Positions 1 through 9,557 of a stretch of DNA of 64,000 nt are shown in pieces; within the stretch, counting starts at the first letter, position 1, and each line of letters opens with the position of its first letter. Source of the DNA: Nematostella vectensis (Eukaryota; Cnidaria; Anthozoa; Actiniaria; Edwardsiidae); NCBI RefSeq assembly GCF_932526225.1, contig NC_064045.1, positions 930,001 to 994,000 of the forward strand, read 5' to 3'. A program made the translations under genes and the position numbers. Under the pieces are notes generated by a model, which worked only from the letters and a program-made list of their open reading frames with translations, searched no databases and was not told where the DNA came from.

Positions 1-282
1 TTATACATTTCAATATATACAGAAATACTTTGTATATTAATTTAATATAAGAGTCTCCAGAGGGACTTTGAAGGCTGTTCCAAAAATGTGCTTATTATAC
101 ATGTACGACCTACTTTGGGTTTAGAAGTTTGTGAGAAGTCATTGAATATCTTATTCGGTTTTGATTCTCTGGTGTACTGACTAGTCCTGGTGCAGGTGCC
201 AATGGCCAGATTAGAAGAGTTCTGGGCTCTTGTCAAAGTCGTATTAGTTTTTTATTTTTCGGTGTATTGAATAGTCCACATG
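1..282 (+). repeat. Satellite unit 0 (partial, 3' end only)
   Basis: Last 282 bp of a Q-type unit cut by the window edge. It is collinear with 1856-2137 (offset 1,855 bp), including TGTATATTAATTTAAT, GTGTACTGACTAG and GTATTAGTT. Confidence 0.95.
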
Positions 283-1208
283 GTGTTCTTTGTTGAAGGG
301 AAGTCTCAAAACTTCTGGGTTGGACCGCATATGATACTTCTAAGAGCCTCTCGAGAGAACCAGCCTTATCTAGATTTTTTTGGTCCGTCCTGTCACGCCC
401 AGGGCATGCACAAACACGTGTGGGCCGCACCCACCATCACTTTTGTAATGGTCCCTCTTCCTTATCACAAGTCTGGTACTCTTAACATTATGTGGTGTCA
501 TGGAGTAATGTACTCTTACATGAGAGAGAAAGCGTCTTTTGTTTTAATTTTATATTGAAACCTGTGTCAACAGGTGTAAAGTGTATTAACACTAGCTTTA
601 CACCTATAAAATATCAACAACTATCTGTGATAGAAGTGGCTGGCGTAATGACAGCTTGGCTTGCTTGAATCTGCCTTGTATTTGGCTAGAACTAGTTCTT
701 TGATCTCGAACGGGTAAAGGGGCCCATGCAGGTTATTTTTTTTCACAATATACACCTTATAATTATAATTGATGTCCATCGCAATCCCTGCTTCCTAAAG
801 TTAGAGCCTAGTGCACCACTGGAGTCCAATGGACTCCGAGAAATTTAAAAATGCATACTGCTAGTTTTGCCGCTGTTAATTTATCATATACCATTGTCTG
901 GTCTCGCAAATAAATAATAAGAGATACATTATATATTTCAATATATACAGAAATACTTTATATATTAATATAATATAAGAGTCTCCAGAGGGACTTTGAA
1001 GGCTGTTCCAAAACTGTGCTTATTATACATGTACGACCTACTTTGGGTTTAGAAGTTTGTGAGAAGTCATTGAATATCTTATTCGGTTTTGATTCTCTGG
1101 TTACTGACAAGTCCTGGTGCAGGTGCTAATGGCCAGATTAGAAGAGTTCTGGGCTCTTGTCAAAGTCGTATTCGTTTTTTTTTTTCGGTGTTTTGAATAG
1201 TCCACATG
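283..1208 (+). repeat. Satellite unit 1, class P, 926 bp
   Basis: GGCCGCACCC, GGTACTCTTAAC, CCTATAAAATATCAAC, CTGCC, CACAATAT and TTATCAT define P. It has a private GCATATGATAC where others read ATATGGTAC. Closest to unit 3. Confidence 0.96.
961..972. repeat. 12-bp palindrome TATATTAATATA (unit 1)
   Basis: Perfect AT-only dyad in the most AT-rich stretch of the unit. It is altered to TATGTTAATATA in R/X/J-type units, to TATATAAATATA in units 23 and 25, and to TATATTAATTTA upstream of P units. Confidence 0.88.
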
Positions 1209-2137
1209 ATGTTCTTTGTTGAAGGGAAGTCTCAAAACTTCTGGGTTGGACCGCATGTGGTACTTCTAAGAACCTCTCGAGAGAACAAGCCTTATCTAGA
1301 TTTTTTTGGTCCGTCCTGTCACGCCCAGGGCATGCACAAACACGTGTGGGCACCAACCCCTATCACTTTTGTAATGGTCCTTTTTCCCTATCACAAGTCT
1401 GCTACTCATAACATTATGTGGTGTCATGGAGTAATGTACTCTAACATGAGAGAGAAAGCGTCTTTTGTTTTAATTTTATATTGAAACCTGTGTCAACAGG
1501 TGTAAAGTGTATTAACACTAGCTTTACACCTATAAAATATCAACAACTATCTGTGATAGAAGTGGCTGGCGTAATGACAGCTTGGCTTGCTTGAATCTGC
1601 CTTGTATTTGGCTAGAACTAGTTCTTTGATCTCGAACGGGTAAAGGGGCCCATGCAGGTTATTTTTTTTTCACAATATACACCTTATAATTATAATTGAT
1701 GTCCATCGCAATCCCTGCTTCCTAAAGTTAGAGCCTAGTGCACCACTGGAGTCCAATGGACTCCGAGAAATTTAAAAATTCATACTGCTAGTTTTGCCGC
1801 TGTTAATTTAACATATACCATTGTCTGGTCTTGCAAATAAATAATAAGAGATACTTTATACATTTCAATATATACAGAAATACTTTGTATATTAATTTAA
1901 TATAAGAGTCTCCAGAGGGACTTTGAAGGCTGTTCCAAAAATGTGCTTATTATACATGTACGACCTACTTTGGGTTTAGAAGTTTGTGAGAAGTCATTGA
2001 ATATCTTATTCGGTTTTGATTCTCTGGTGTACTGACTAGTCCTGGTGCAGGTGCCAATGGCCAGATTAGAAGAGTTCTGGGCTCTTGTCAAAGTCGTATT
2101 AGTTTTTTATTTTTCGGTGTATTGAATAGTCCACATG
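1209..2137 (+). repeat. Satellite unit 2, class Q, 929 bp
   Basis: Starts ATGATGTTC with GGCACCAACC and GCTACTCATAAC, yet has the TATAAAAT and CTGCC middle of P units, so it is a mosaic of the two main haplotypes. The 3' end carries TTAACAT, GTCTTGC and the T6AT5 tract. Confidence 0.96.
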
Positions 2138-3062
2138 GTGTTCTTTGTTGAAGGGAAGTCTCAAAACTTCTGGGTTGGACCGCATATGGTACTTCTAAGA
2201 GCCTCTCGAGAGAACCAGCCTTATCTAGATTTTTTTGGTCCGTCCTGTCACGCCCAGGGCATGCACAAACACGTGTGGGCCGCACCCACAATCACTTTTG
2301 TAATGGTCCCTCTTCCTTATCACAAGTCTGGTACTCTTAACATTATGTGGTGTCATGGAGTAATGTACTCTTACATGAGAGAGAAAGCGTCTTTTGTTTT
2401 AATTTTATATTGAAACCTGTGTCAACAGGTGTAAAGTGTATTAACACTAGCTTTACACCTATAAAATATCAACAACTATCTGTGATAGAAGTGGCTGGCG
2501 TAATGACAGCTTGGCTTGCTTGAATCTGCCTTGTATTTGGCTAGAACTAGTTCTTTGATCTCGAACGGGTAAAGGGGCCCATGCAGGTTATTTTTTTTCA
2601 CAATATACACCTTATAATTATAATTGATGTCCATCGCAATCCCTGCTTCCTAAAGTTAGAGCCTAGTGCACCACTGGAGTCCAATGGACTCCGAGAAATT
2701 TAAAAATGCATACTGCTAGTTTTGCCGCTGTTAATTTATCATATACCATTGTCTGGTCTCGCAAATAAATAATAAGAGATACATTATATATTTCAATATA
2801 TACAGAAATACTTTATATATTAATATAATATAAGAGTCTCCAGAGGGACTTTGAAGGCTGTTCCAAAACTGTGCTTATTATACATGTACGACCTACTTTG
2901 GGTTTAGAAGTTTGTGAGAAGTCATTGAATATCTTATTCGGTTTTGATTCTCTGGTTACTGACAAGTCCTGGTGCAGGTGCTAATGGCCAGATTAGAAGA
3001 GTTCTGGGCTCTTGTCAAAGTCGTATTCGTTTTTTTTTTCGGTGTTTTGAATAGTCCACATG
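2138..3062 (+). repeat. Satellite unit 3, class P, 925 bp
   Basis: Near copy of unit 1 (offset 1,855 bp), with a CACCCACAATC variant. It ends with pure poly-T and TGTTTTGAATAG. Confidence 0.96.
3030..3039 (+). repeat. Length-variable poly-T tract (T10 here)
   Basis: This site exists in two allelic forms across the array: an uninterrupted T9-T14 run followed by CGGTGTTTTG or CTGTGTTTTG, and an interrupted T6AT5 or T7AT5 run followed by CGGTGTATTG. The pure run slips in length (T14 at 23453-23466, T13 before unit 48), the interrupted form is stable. It is the main source of 1-4 bp unit length variation. Confidence 0.9.
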
Positions 3063-3127
3063 ATGTTCTTTGTTGAAGGGAAGTCTCAAAACTTCTGGGT
3101 TGGACCGCATGTGGTACTTCTAAGAGC

Positions 3128-3137
3128 CTCTCGAGAG
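3128..3137. repeat. 10-bp palindrome CTCTCGAGAG (reference unit 4)
   Basis: Perfect dyad with a central CpG, in nearly all units. Changed to CTCTTGAGAG in unit 20, CTCTCAAGAG in unit 36, CTCTCGACAG in unit 24 and CTCTCGAGAA in units 31 and 42. Confidence 0.9.
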
Positions 3138-3193
3138 AACAAGCCTTATCTAGATTTTTTTGGTCCGTCCTGTCACGCCCAGGGCATGCACAA

Positions 3194-3201
3194 ACACGTG
3201 T
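3194..3201. repeat. 8-bp palindrome ACACGTGT with CACGTG core (reference unit 4)
   Basis: The CACGTG hexamer (E-box/G-box core) is kept in every unit I inspected, even where the flank changes to CACGTGAGG in S, L and K units. CACGTG is a binding core for bHLH/bZIP-type factors; binding here is not shown. Confidence 0.85.
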
Positions 3202-3339
3202 GGGCACCAACCCCTATCACTTTTGTAATGGTCCTTTTTCCCTATCACAAGTCTGCTACTCATAACATTATGTGGTGTCATGGAGTAATGTACTCTAACA
3301 TGAGAGAGAAAGCGTCTTTTGTTTTAATTTTATATTGAA

Positions 3340-3387
3340 ACCTGTGTCAACAGGTGTAAAGTGTATTAACACTAGCTTTACACCTGT
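3340..3387. repeat. Large inverted repeat with competing hairpin (reference unit 4)
   Basis: ACAGGTGTAAAG (3350-3361) and CTTTACACCTGT (3376-3387) are perfect 12-bp inverted arms. Inside, TGT-ATTA-ACA can extend the stem by 3 bp, leaving CTAG as a bulge. Upstream ACCTGT (3340-3345) can instead pair with the ACAGGT at 3350-3355 around a GTCA loop, so two mutually exclusive hairpins share one arm. The element is in every unit. Units with CCTATAAAA carry one mismatch in the right arm, those with CCTGAGTC change the small loop, and units 6, 20, 21, 23 and 41 have further private changes. Function is unknown. Confidence 0.9.
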
Positions 3388-3469
3388 AAAATATCAGCAA
3401 CTATCTGTGATAGAAGTGGCTGGCGTAATGACAGCTTGGCTTGCTTGAATCTCTGCCTTGTATTTGGCT

Positions 3470-3481
3470 AGAACTAGTTCT
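3470..3481. repeat. 12-bp palindrome AGAACTAGTTCT (reference unit 4)
   Basis: Perfect dyad present in nearly all units. It is lost where GGATAGAAGTAG occurs (units 7, 10, 23, 25, 27). Confidence 0.9.
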
Positions 3482-3538
3482 TTGATCTCGAACGGGTAAA
3501 GGGGCCCATGCAGGTTATTTTTTTTCACGATATACACC

Positions 3539-3550
3539 TTATAATTATAA
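3539..3550. repeat. 12-bp palindrome TTATAATTATAA (reference unit 4)
   Basis: Perfect AT-only dyad, intact in all units I inspected except unit 41 (TTATCATTATAA). Confidence 0.88.
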
Positions 3551-3602
3551 TTGATGTCCATCGCAATCCCTGCTTCCTAAAGTTAGAGCCTAGTGCACCA
3601 CT

Positions 3603-3619
3603 GGAGTCCAATGGACTCC
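3603..3619. repeat. 17-bp palindrome GGAGTCCA-A-TGGACTCC (reference unit 4)
   Basis: Perfect 8-bp arms around a single A. Most units keep it intact. GATTTC units (classes T and C) break the left arm, GAGTCT units (B and some D) carry one mismatch, and unit 33 has CTGTAGTCC. Confidence 0.9.
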
Positions 3620-3989
3620 GTGAAATTTAAAAATGCATACCGCTAGTTTTGCCGCTGTTAATTTATCATATACCATTGTCTGGTCTCGCAAATAAATAAT
3701 AAGAGATACATTATATATTTCAATATATACAGAAATACTTTATATGTTAATATAATATAAGAGTCTCCAGAGGGACTTTAAAGGCTGTTCCAAAACTGTG
3801 CTTATTATACATGTACGACCTACTTTGGGTTTAGAAGTTTGTGAGAAGTCATTGAATATCTTATTCGGTTTTGATTCTCTGGTTACTGACAAGTCCTGGT
3901 GCAGGTGCTAATGGCCAGATTAGAAGAGTTCTGGGCTCTTGTCAAAGTCGTATTCGTTTTTTTTTTCGGTGTTTTGAATAGTCCACATG

Positions 3990-4918
3990 ATGTTCTTTGT
4001 TGAAGGGAAGTCTCAAAACTTCTGGGTTGGACCGCATGTGGTACTTCTAAGAGCCTCTCGAGAGAACAAGCCTTATCTAGATTTTTTTGGTCCGTCCTGT
4101 CACGCCCAGGGCATGCACAAACACGTGTGGGCACCAACCCCTATCACTTTTGTAATGGTCCTTTTTCCCTATCACAAGTCTGCTACTCATAACATTATGT
4201 GGTGTCATGGAGTAATGTACTCTAACATGAGAGAGAAAGCGTCTTTTGTTTTAATTTTATATTGAAACCTGTGTCAACAGGTGTAAAGTGTATTAACACT
4301 AGCTTTACACCTGTAAAATATCAGCAACTATCTGTGATAGAAGTGGCTGGCGTAATGACAGCTTGGCTTGCTTGAATCTCTGCCTTGTATTTGGCTAGAA
4401 CTAGTTCTTTGATCTCGAACGGGTAAAGGGGCCCATGCAGGTTATTTTTTTTCACGATATACACCTTATAATTATAATTGATGTCCATCGCAATCCCTGC
4501 TTCCTAAAGTTAGAGCCTAGTGCACCACTGGAGTCCAATGGACTCCGTGAAATTTAAAAATGCATACCGCTAGTTTTGCCGCTGTTAATTTATCATATAC
4601 CATTGTCTGGTCTCGCAAATAAATAATAAGAGATACATTATATATTTCAATATATACAGAAATACTTTATATGTTAATATAATATAAGAGTCTCCAGAGG
4701 GACTTTAAAGGCTGTTCCAAAACTGTGCTTATTATACATGTACGACCTACTTTGGGTTTAGAAGTTTGTGAGAAGTCATTGAATATCTTATTCGGTTTTG
4801 ATTCTCTGGTTACTGACAAGTCCTGGTGCAGGTGCCAATGGCCAGATTAGAAGAATTCGGGGCTCTTGTCAAAGTCGTATTCGTTTTTTATTTTTCGGTG
4901 TATTGAATAGTCCACATA
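3990..4918 (+). repeat. Satellite unit 5, class R, 929 bp
   Basis: Copy of unit 4 until the last ~80 bp, where GTGCCAAT, AGAATTCGGGG, T6AT5 and CATAGTG replace the R pattern and lead into an S unit. Confidence 0.96.
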
Positions 4919-5845
4919 GTGTTCTTTGTTGAAGGGAAGTCTCAAAACTTCTGGGTTGGACCGCATATGGTACTTTTAAGAGCCTCTCGAGAGAACAAGC
5001 CTTATCTAGATTTTTTTGGTCCGTCCCGTCACGCCCAGGGCATGCACAAACACGTGAGGGCACCAACCCCCATCACTTTTGTAATGGTCCTTCTTCCTTA
5101 TCACAAGTCTGGTACTCTTAACATTATGTGGTGTCATGGAGTAATGTACTCTTACATGAGAGAGAAAGCGTCTTTTGTTTTAATTTTATATTGAAACCTG
5201 TGTCAACAGGTGTAAAGTGTATTAACACTAGCTTTAAACCTATAAAATATCAACAACTATCTGTGATAGAAGTGGCTGGCGTAATGACAGCTTGGCTTGC
5301 TTGAATCTGCCTTGTATTTGGCTAGAACTAGTTCTTTGATCTCGAACGGGTAAAGGGGCCCATGCAGGTTATTTTTTTTTCACAATATACACCTTATAAT
5401 TATAATTGATGTCCATCGCAATCCCTGCTTCCTAAAGTTAGAGCCTAGTGCACCACTGGAGTCCAATGGACTCCGAGAAATTTAAAAATTCATACTGCTA
5501 GTTTTGCCGCTGTTAATTTAACATATACCATTGTCTGGTCTTGCAAATAAATAATAAGAGATACTTTATACATTTCAATATATACAGAAATACTTTATAT
5601 ATTAATATAATATAAGAGTCTCCAGAGCGACTTTGAAGGCTGTTCCAAAAATGTGCTTATTATACATGTACGACCTACTTTGGGTTTAGAAGTTTGTGAG
5701 AAGTCATTGAATATCTTATTCGGTTTTGATTCTCTGGTTACTGACAAGTCCTGGTGCAGGTGCTAATGGCCAGATTAGAAGAGTTCTGGGCTCTTGTCAA
5801 AGTCGTATTCGTTTTTTTTTTTCGGTGTTTTGAATAGTCCACATG
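4919..5845 (+). repeat. Satellite unit 6, class S, 927 bp
   Basis: GGTACTTTTAAG, CGTCCCGTCACG and CACGTGAGGG mark the class. It has a private TTTAAACC in the right arm of the large inverted repeat. Ends with GAGCGACTTTG and poly-T. Confidence 0.96.
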
Positions 5846-6772
5846 GTGTTCTTTGTTGAAGGGAAGTCTCAAAACTTCTGGGTTGGACCGCATGTGGTAC
5901 TTCTAAGAGCCTCTCGAGAGAACAAGCCTTATCTAGATTTTTTTGGTCCGTCCTGTCACGCCCAGGGCATGCACAAACACGTGTGGGCACCAACCCCTAT
6001 CACTTTTGTAATGGTCCTTCTTCCCTATCACAAGTCTGCTACTCATAACATTATGTGGTGTCATGGAGTAATGTACTCTAACATGAGAGAGAAAGCGTCT
6101 TTTGTTTTAATTTTATATTGAAACCTGAGTCAACAGGTGTAAAGTGTATTAACACTAGCTTTACACCTGTAAAATATCAGCAACTATCTGTGATAGAAGT
6201 GGCTGGCGTAAAGACAGCTTGGCTTGCTTGAATCTCTGCCTTGTATTTGGATAGAAGTAGTTCTTTGATCTCGAACGGGTAAAGGGGCCCATGCAGGTTA
6301 TTTTTTTTCACGGTATACACCTTATAATTATAATTGATGTCCATCGCAATCCCTGCTTCCTAAAGTTAGAGCCTAGTGCACCACTGGATTTCAATGGACT
6401 CCGAGAAATTTTAAAATGCATACTGCTAGTTTTGCCGCTGTTAATTTATCATATACCATTGTCTGGTCTCGCAAATAAATTATAAGAGATACATTATATA
6501 TTTAAATATATACAGAAATACTTTATATATTAATATAATATAAGAGTCTCCAGAGGGACTTTGAAGGCTGTTCCAAAACTGTGCTTATTATACATGTACG
6601 ACCTACTTTTGGTTTAGAAGTTTGTGAGAAGTCATTGAATATCTTATTCGGTTTTGATTCTCTGGTTACTGACAAGTCCTGGTGCAGGTGCTAATGGCCA
6701 GATTAGAAGAGTTCTGGGCTCTTGTCAAAGTCGTATTCGTTTTTTTTTTCTGTGTTTTGAATAGTCCACATG
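5846..6772 (+). repeat. Satellite unit 7, class T, 927 bp
   Basis: CCTGAGTC, GTAAAGAC, GGATAGAAGTAG, CACGGTAT, GATTTCAATGG and AATTTTAAAATG define T. The 17-bp palindrome and the AGAACTAGTTCT palindrome are both broken here. An extra open frame at 6291-6485 is a by-product of the T variants. Confidence 0.96.
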
Positions 6773-7701
6773 GTGTTCTTTGTTGAAGGGAAGTCTCAAA
6801 ACTTCTGGGTTGGACCGCATGTGGTACTTCTAAGAGCCTCTCGAGAGAACAAGCCTTATCTAGATTTTTTTGGTCCGTCCTGTCACGCCCAGGGCATGCA
6901 CAAACACGTGTGGGCACCAACGCCTATCACTTTTGTAATGGTCCTTCTTCCCTATCACAAGTCTGCTACTCATAACATTATGTGGTGTCATGGAGTAATG
7001 TACTCTAACATGAGAGAGAAAGCGTCTTTTGTTTTAATTTGATATTGAAACCTGTGTCAACAGGTGTAAAGTGTATTAACACTAGCTTTACACCTGTAAA
7101 ATATCAGCAACTATCTGTGATAGAAGTGGCTGGCGTAATGACAGCTTGGCTTGCTTGAATCTCTGCCTTGTATTTGGATAGAACTAGTTCTTTGATCTCG
7201 AACGGGTAAAGGGGCCCATGCAGGTTATTTTTTTTCACGATATACACCTTATAATTATAATTGATGTCGATCGCAATCCCTGCTTCCTAAAGTTAGAGCC
7301 TAGTGCACCACTGGAGTCCAATGGACTCCGAGAAATTTAAAAATTCATACTGCTAGTTTTGCCGCTGTTAATTTAACATATACCATTGTCTGGTCTTGCA
7401 AATAAATAATAAGAGATACTTTATACATTTCAATATATACAGAAATACTTTATATATTAATATAATATAAGAGTCTCCAGAGGGACTTTGAAGGCTGTTC
7501 CAAAAATGTGCTTATTATACATGTACGACCTACTTTGGGTTTAGAAGTTTGTGAGAAGTCATTGAATATCTTATTCGGTTTTGATTCTCTGGTTATTGAC
7601 AAGTCCTGGTGCAGGTGCCAATGGCCAGATTAGAAGAATTCTGGGCTCTTGTCAAAGTCGTATTCGTTTTTTATTTTTCGGTGTATTGAATAGTCCACAT
7701 A
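6773..7701 (+). repeat. Satellite unit 8, class F, 929 bp
   Basis: Preceded by CTTTTGGTTTAG, as are all F units. Carries ACCAACGCC, AATTTGATATTG and GTCGATCGC. The 3' end leads into S with GTTATTGACAAG. Confidence 0.96.
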
Positions 7702-8628
7702 GTGTTCTTTGTTGAAGGGAAGTCTCAAAACTTCTTGGTTGGACCGCATATGGTACTTTTAAGAGCCTCTCGAGAGAACAAGCCTTATCTAGATTTTTTT
7801 GGTCCGTCCCGTCACGCCCAGGGCATGCACAAACACGTGAGGGCACCAACCCCCATCACTTTTGTAATGGTCCTTCTTCCTTATCACAAGTCTGGTACTC
7901 TTAACATTATGTGGTGTCATGGAGTAATGTACTCTTACATGAGAGAGAAAGCGTCTTTTGTTTTAATTTTATATTGAAACCTGTGTCAACAGGTGTAAAG
8001 TGTATTAACACTAGCTTTACACCTATAAAATATCAACAACTATCTGTGATAGAAGTGGCTGGCGTAATGACAGCTTGGCTTGCTTGAATCTGCCTTGTAT
8101 TTGGCTAGAACTAGTTCTTTGATCTCGAACGGGTAAAGGGGCCCATGCAGGTTATTTTTTTTTCACAATATACACCTTATAATTATAATTGATGTCCATC
8201 GCAATCCCTGCTTCCTAAAGTTAGAGCCTAGTGCACCACTGGAGTCCAATGGACTCCGAGAAATTTAAAAATTCATACTGCTAGTTTTGCCGCTGTTAAT
8301 TTAACATATACCATTGTCTGGTCTTGCAAATAAATAATAAGAGATACTTTATACATTTCAATATATACAGAAATACTTTATATATTAATATAATATAAGA
8401 GTCTCCAGAGCGACTTTGAAGGCTGTTCCAAAAATGTGCTTATTATACATGTACGACCTACTTTGGGTTTAGAAGTTTGTGAGAAGTCATTGAATATCTT
8501 ATTCGGTTTTGATTCTCTGGTTACTGACAAGTCCTGGTGCAGGTGCTAATGGCCAGATTAGAAGAGTTCTGGGCTCTTGTCAAAGTCGTATTCGTTTTTT
8601 TTTTTCGGTGTTTTGAATAGTCCACATG
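7702..8628 (+). repeat. Satellite unit 9, class S, 927 bp
   Basis: Copy of unit 6 at 2,783 bp offset. Private CTTCTTGGTTGG; the TTTACACC right arm is intact, unlike unit 6. Confidence 0.96.
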
Positions 8629-9557
8629 GTGTTCTTTGTTGAAGGGAAGTCTCAAAACTTCTGGGTTGGACCGCATGTGGTACTTCTAAGAGCCTCTCGA
8701 GAGAACAAGCCTTATCTAGATTTTTTTGGTCCGTCCTGTCACGCCCAGGGCATGCACAAACACGTGTGGGCACCAACCCCTATCACTTTTGTAATGGTCC
8801 TTCTTCCCTATCACAAGTCTGCTACTCATAACATTATGTGGTGTCATGGAGTAATGTACTCTAACATGAGAGAGAAAGCGTCTTTTGTTTTAATTTTATA
8901 TTGAAACCTGAGTCAACAGGTGTAAAGTGTATTAACACTAGCTTTACACCTGTAAAATATCAGCAACTATCTGTGATAGAAGTGGCTGGCGTAAAGACAG
9001 CTTGGCTTGCTTGAATCTCTGCCTTGTATTTGGATAGAAGTAGTTCTTTGATCTCGAACGGGTAAAGGGGCCCATGCAGGTTATTTTTTTTCACGGTATA
9101 CACCTTATAATTATAATTGATGTCCATCGCAATCCCTGCTTCCTAAAGTTAGAGCCTAGTGCACCACTGGATTTCAATGGACTCCGAGAAATTTTAAAAT
9201 GCATACTGCTAGTTTTGCCGCTGTTAATTTATCATATACCATTGTCTGGTCTCGCAAATAAATTATAAGAGATACATTATATATTTAAATATATACAGAA
9301 ATACTTTATATATTAATATAATATAAGAGTCTCCAGAGGGACTTTGAAGGCTGTTCCAAAACTGTGCTTATTATACATGTACGACCTACTTTTGGTTTAG
9401 AAGTTTGTGAGAAGTCATTGAATATCTTATTCGGTTTTGATTCTCTGGTTACTGACAAGTCCTGGTGCAGGTGCCAATGGCCAGATTAGAAGAGTTCTGG
9501 GCTCTTGTCAAAGTCGTATTCGTTTTTTATTTTTCGGTGTATTGAATAGTCCACATG
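8629..9557 (+). repeat. Satellite unit 10, class T, 929 bp
   Basis: Copy of unit 7 until about 9470, then GTGCCAAT, T6AT5 and TGTATTG replace the poly-T end. This is a local conversion patch. Confidence 0.96.

Larger units (their letters stand above)
1..1530 (+). repeat. P-Q dimer, copy 1
   Basis: Matches 1856-3384 at an offset of 1,855 bp (1,854 after a one-base poly-T difference). Both copies share the GTATTAGTT variant before a P unit and the ATGATGTTC start of the following unit. Homology weakens where copy 1 reads CCTATAAAATATCAAC and copy 2 reads CCTGTAAAATATCAGC. Confidence 0.85.
1856..3384 (+). repeat. P-Q dimer, copy 2
   Basis: Second copy of the segment starting at position 1. It begins with the same TTATACATTTC and TGTATATTAATTTAAT stretch and runs through a P unit into the first part of unit 4, where the sequence switches to an R-type 3' half. 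The switch marks a recombination or conversion endpoint. Confidence 0.85.
3063..3989 (+). repeat. Satellite unit 4, class R, 927 bp
   Basis: First unit with CCTGTAAAATATCAGC and CTCTGCC. The 3' half has CCGTGA, TACCGCT and TATGTTAATA. It is nearly identical to the next unit, so the pair is a single-unit tandem duplication. Used below as the reference for motif positions. Confidence 0.96.
4919..7701 (+). repeat. S-T-F trimer HOR, copy 1
   Basis: Three consecutive distinguishable units (6, 7, 8) recur as units 9, 10, 11 at 2,783 bp offset. Shared private variants include CGTCCCGTCACG in S, GAGCGACTTTG before T, GGATAGAAGTAG and AATTATAAGAG in T, and AATTTGATATTG plus GTCGATCGC in F. Confidence 0.92.

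Noticed and set aside
110-125. Telomere-like GGGTTTAG
   Set aside because: A single isolated copy per unit, changed to TTGGTTTAG or GAGTTTAG in some classes; no tandem telomeric repeat.
280-558. 92-codon plus-strand open frames and their class variants as protein-coding genes
   Set aside because: Repeated in every unit, broken by stops or frameshift in many, overlapped by open frames on the other strand, and without recognisable domain or signal. Treated as satellite sequence.
700-720. CENP-B box near CTCGAACGGG
   Set aside because: Neither strand satisfies the TTCG-A-CGGG spacing; several core positions mismatch.
630-735. tRNA-derived SINE or Pol III gene (A-box-like TGGCGTAATGA, B-box-like CTCGAACGG)
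   Set aside because: Both boxes miss essential positions and no cloverleaf can be drawn between them.
1138-1356. Minus-strand 64-85 codon frames as genes
   Set aside because: They are the complement of the same unit segment; start and end vary with the poly-T tract and neutral diagnostic variants.
6291-6485. 64-codon frame in T units (also 9074-9268)
   Set aside because: Opens only because of the GATTTCAATGG and AATTTTAAAATG variants and a CACGGTAT change; present in two duplicated units only.
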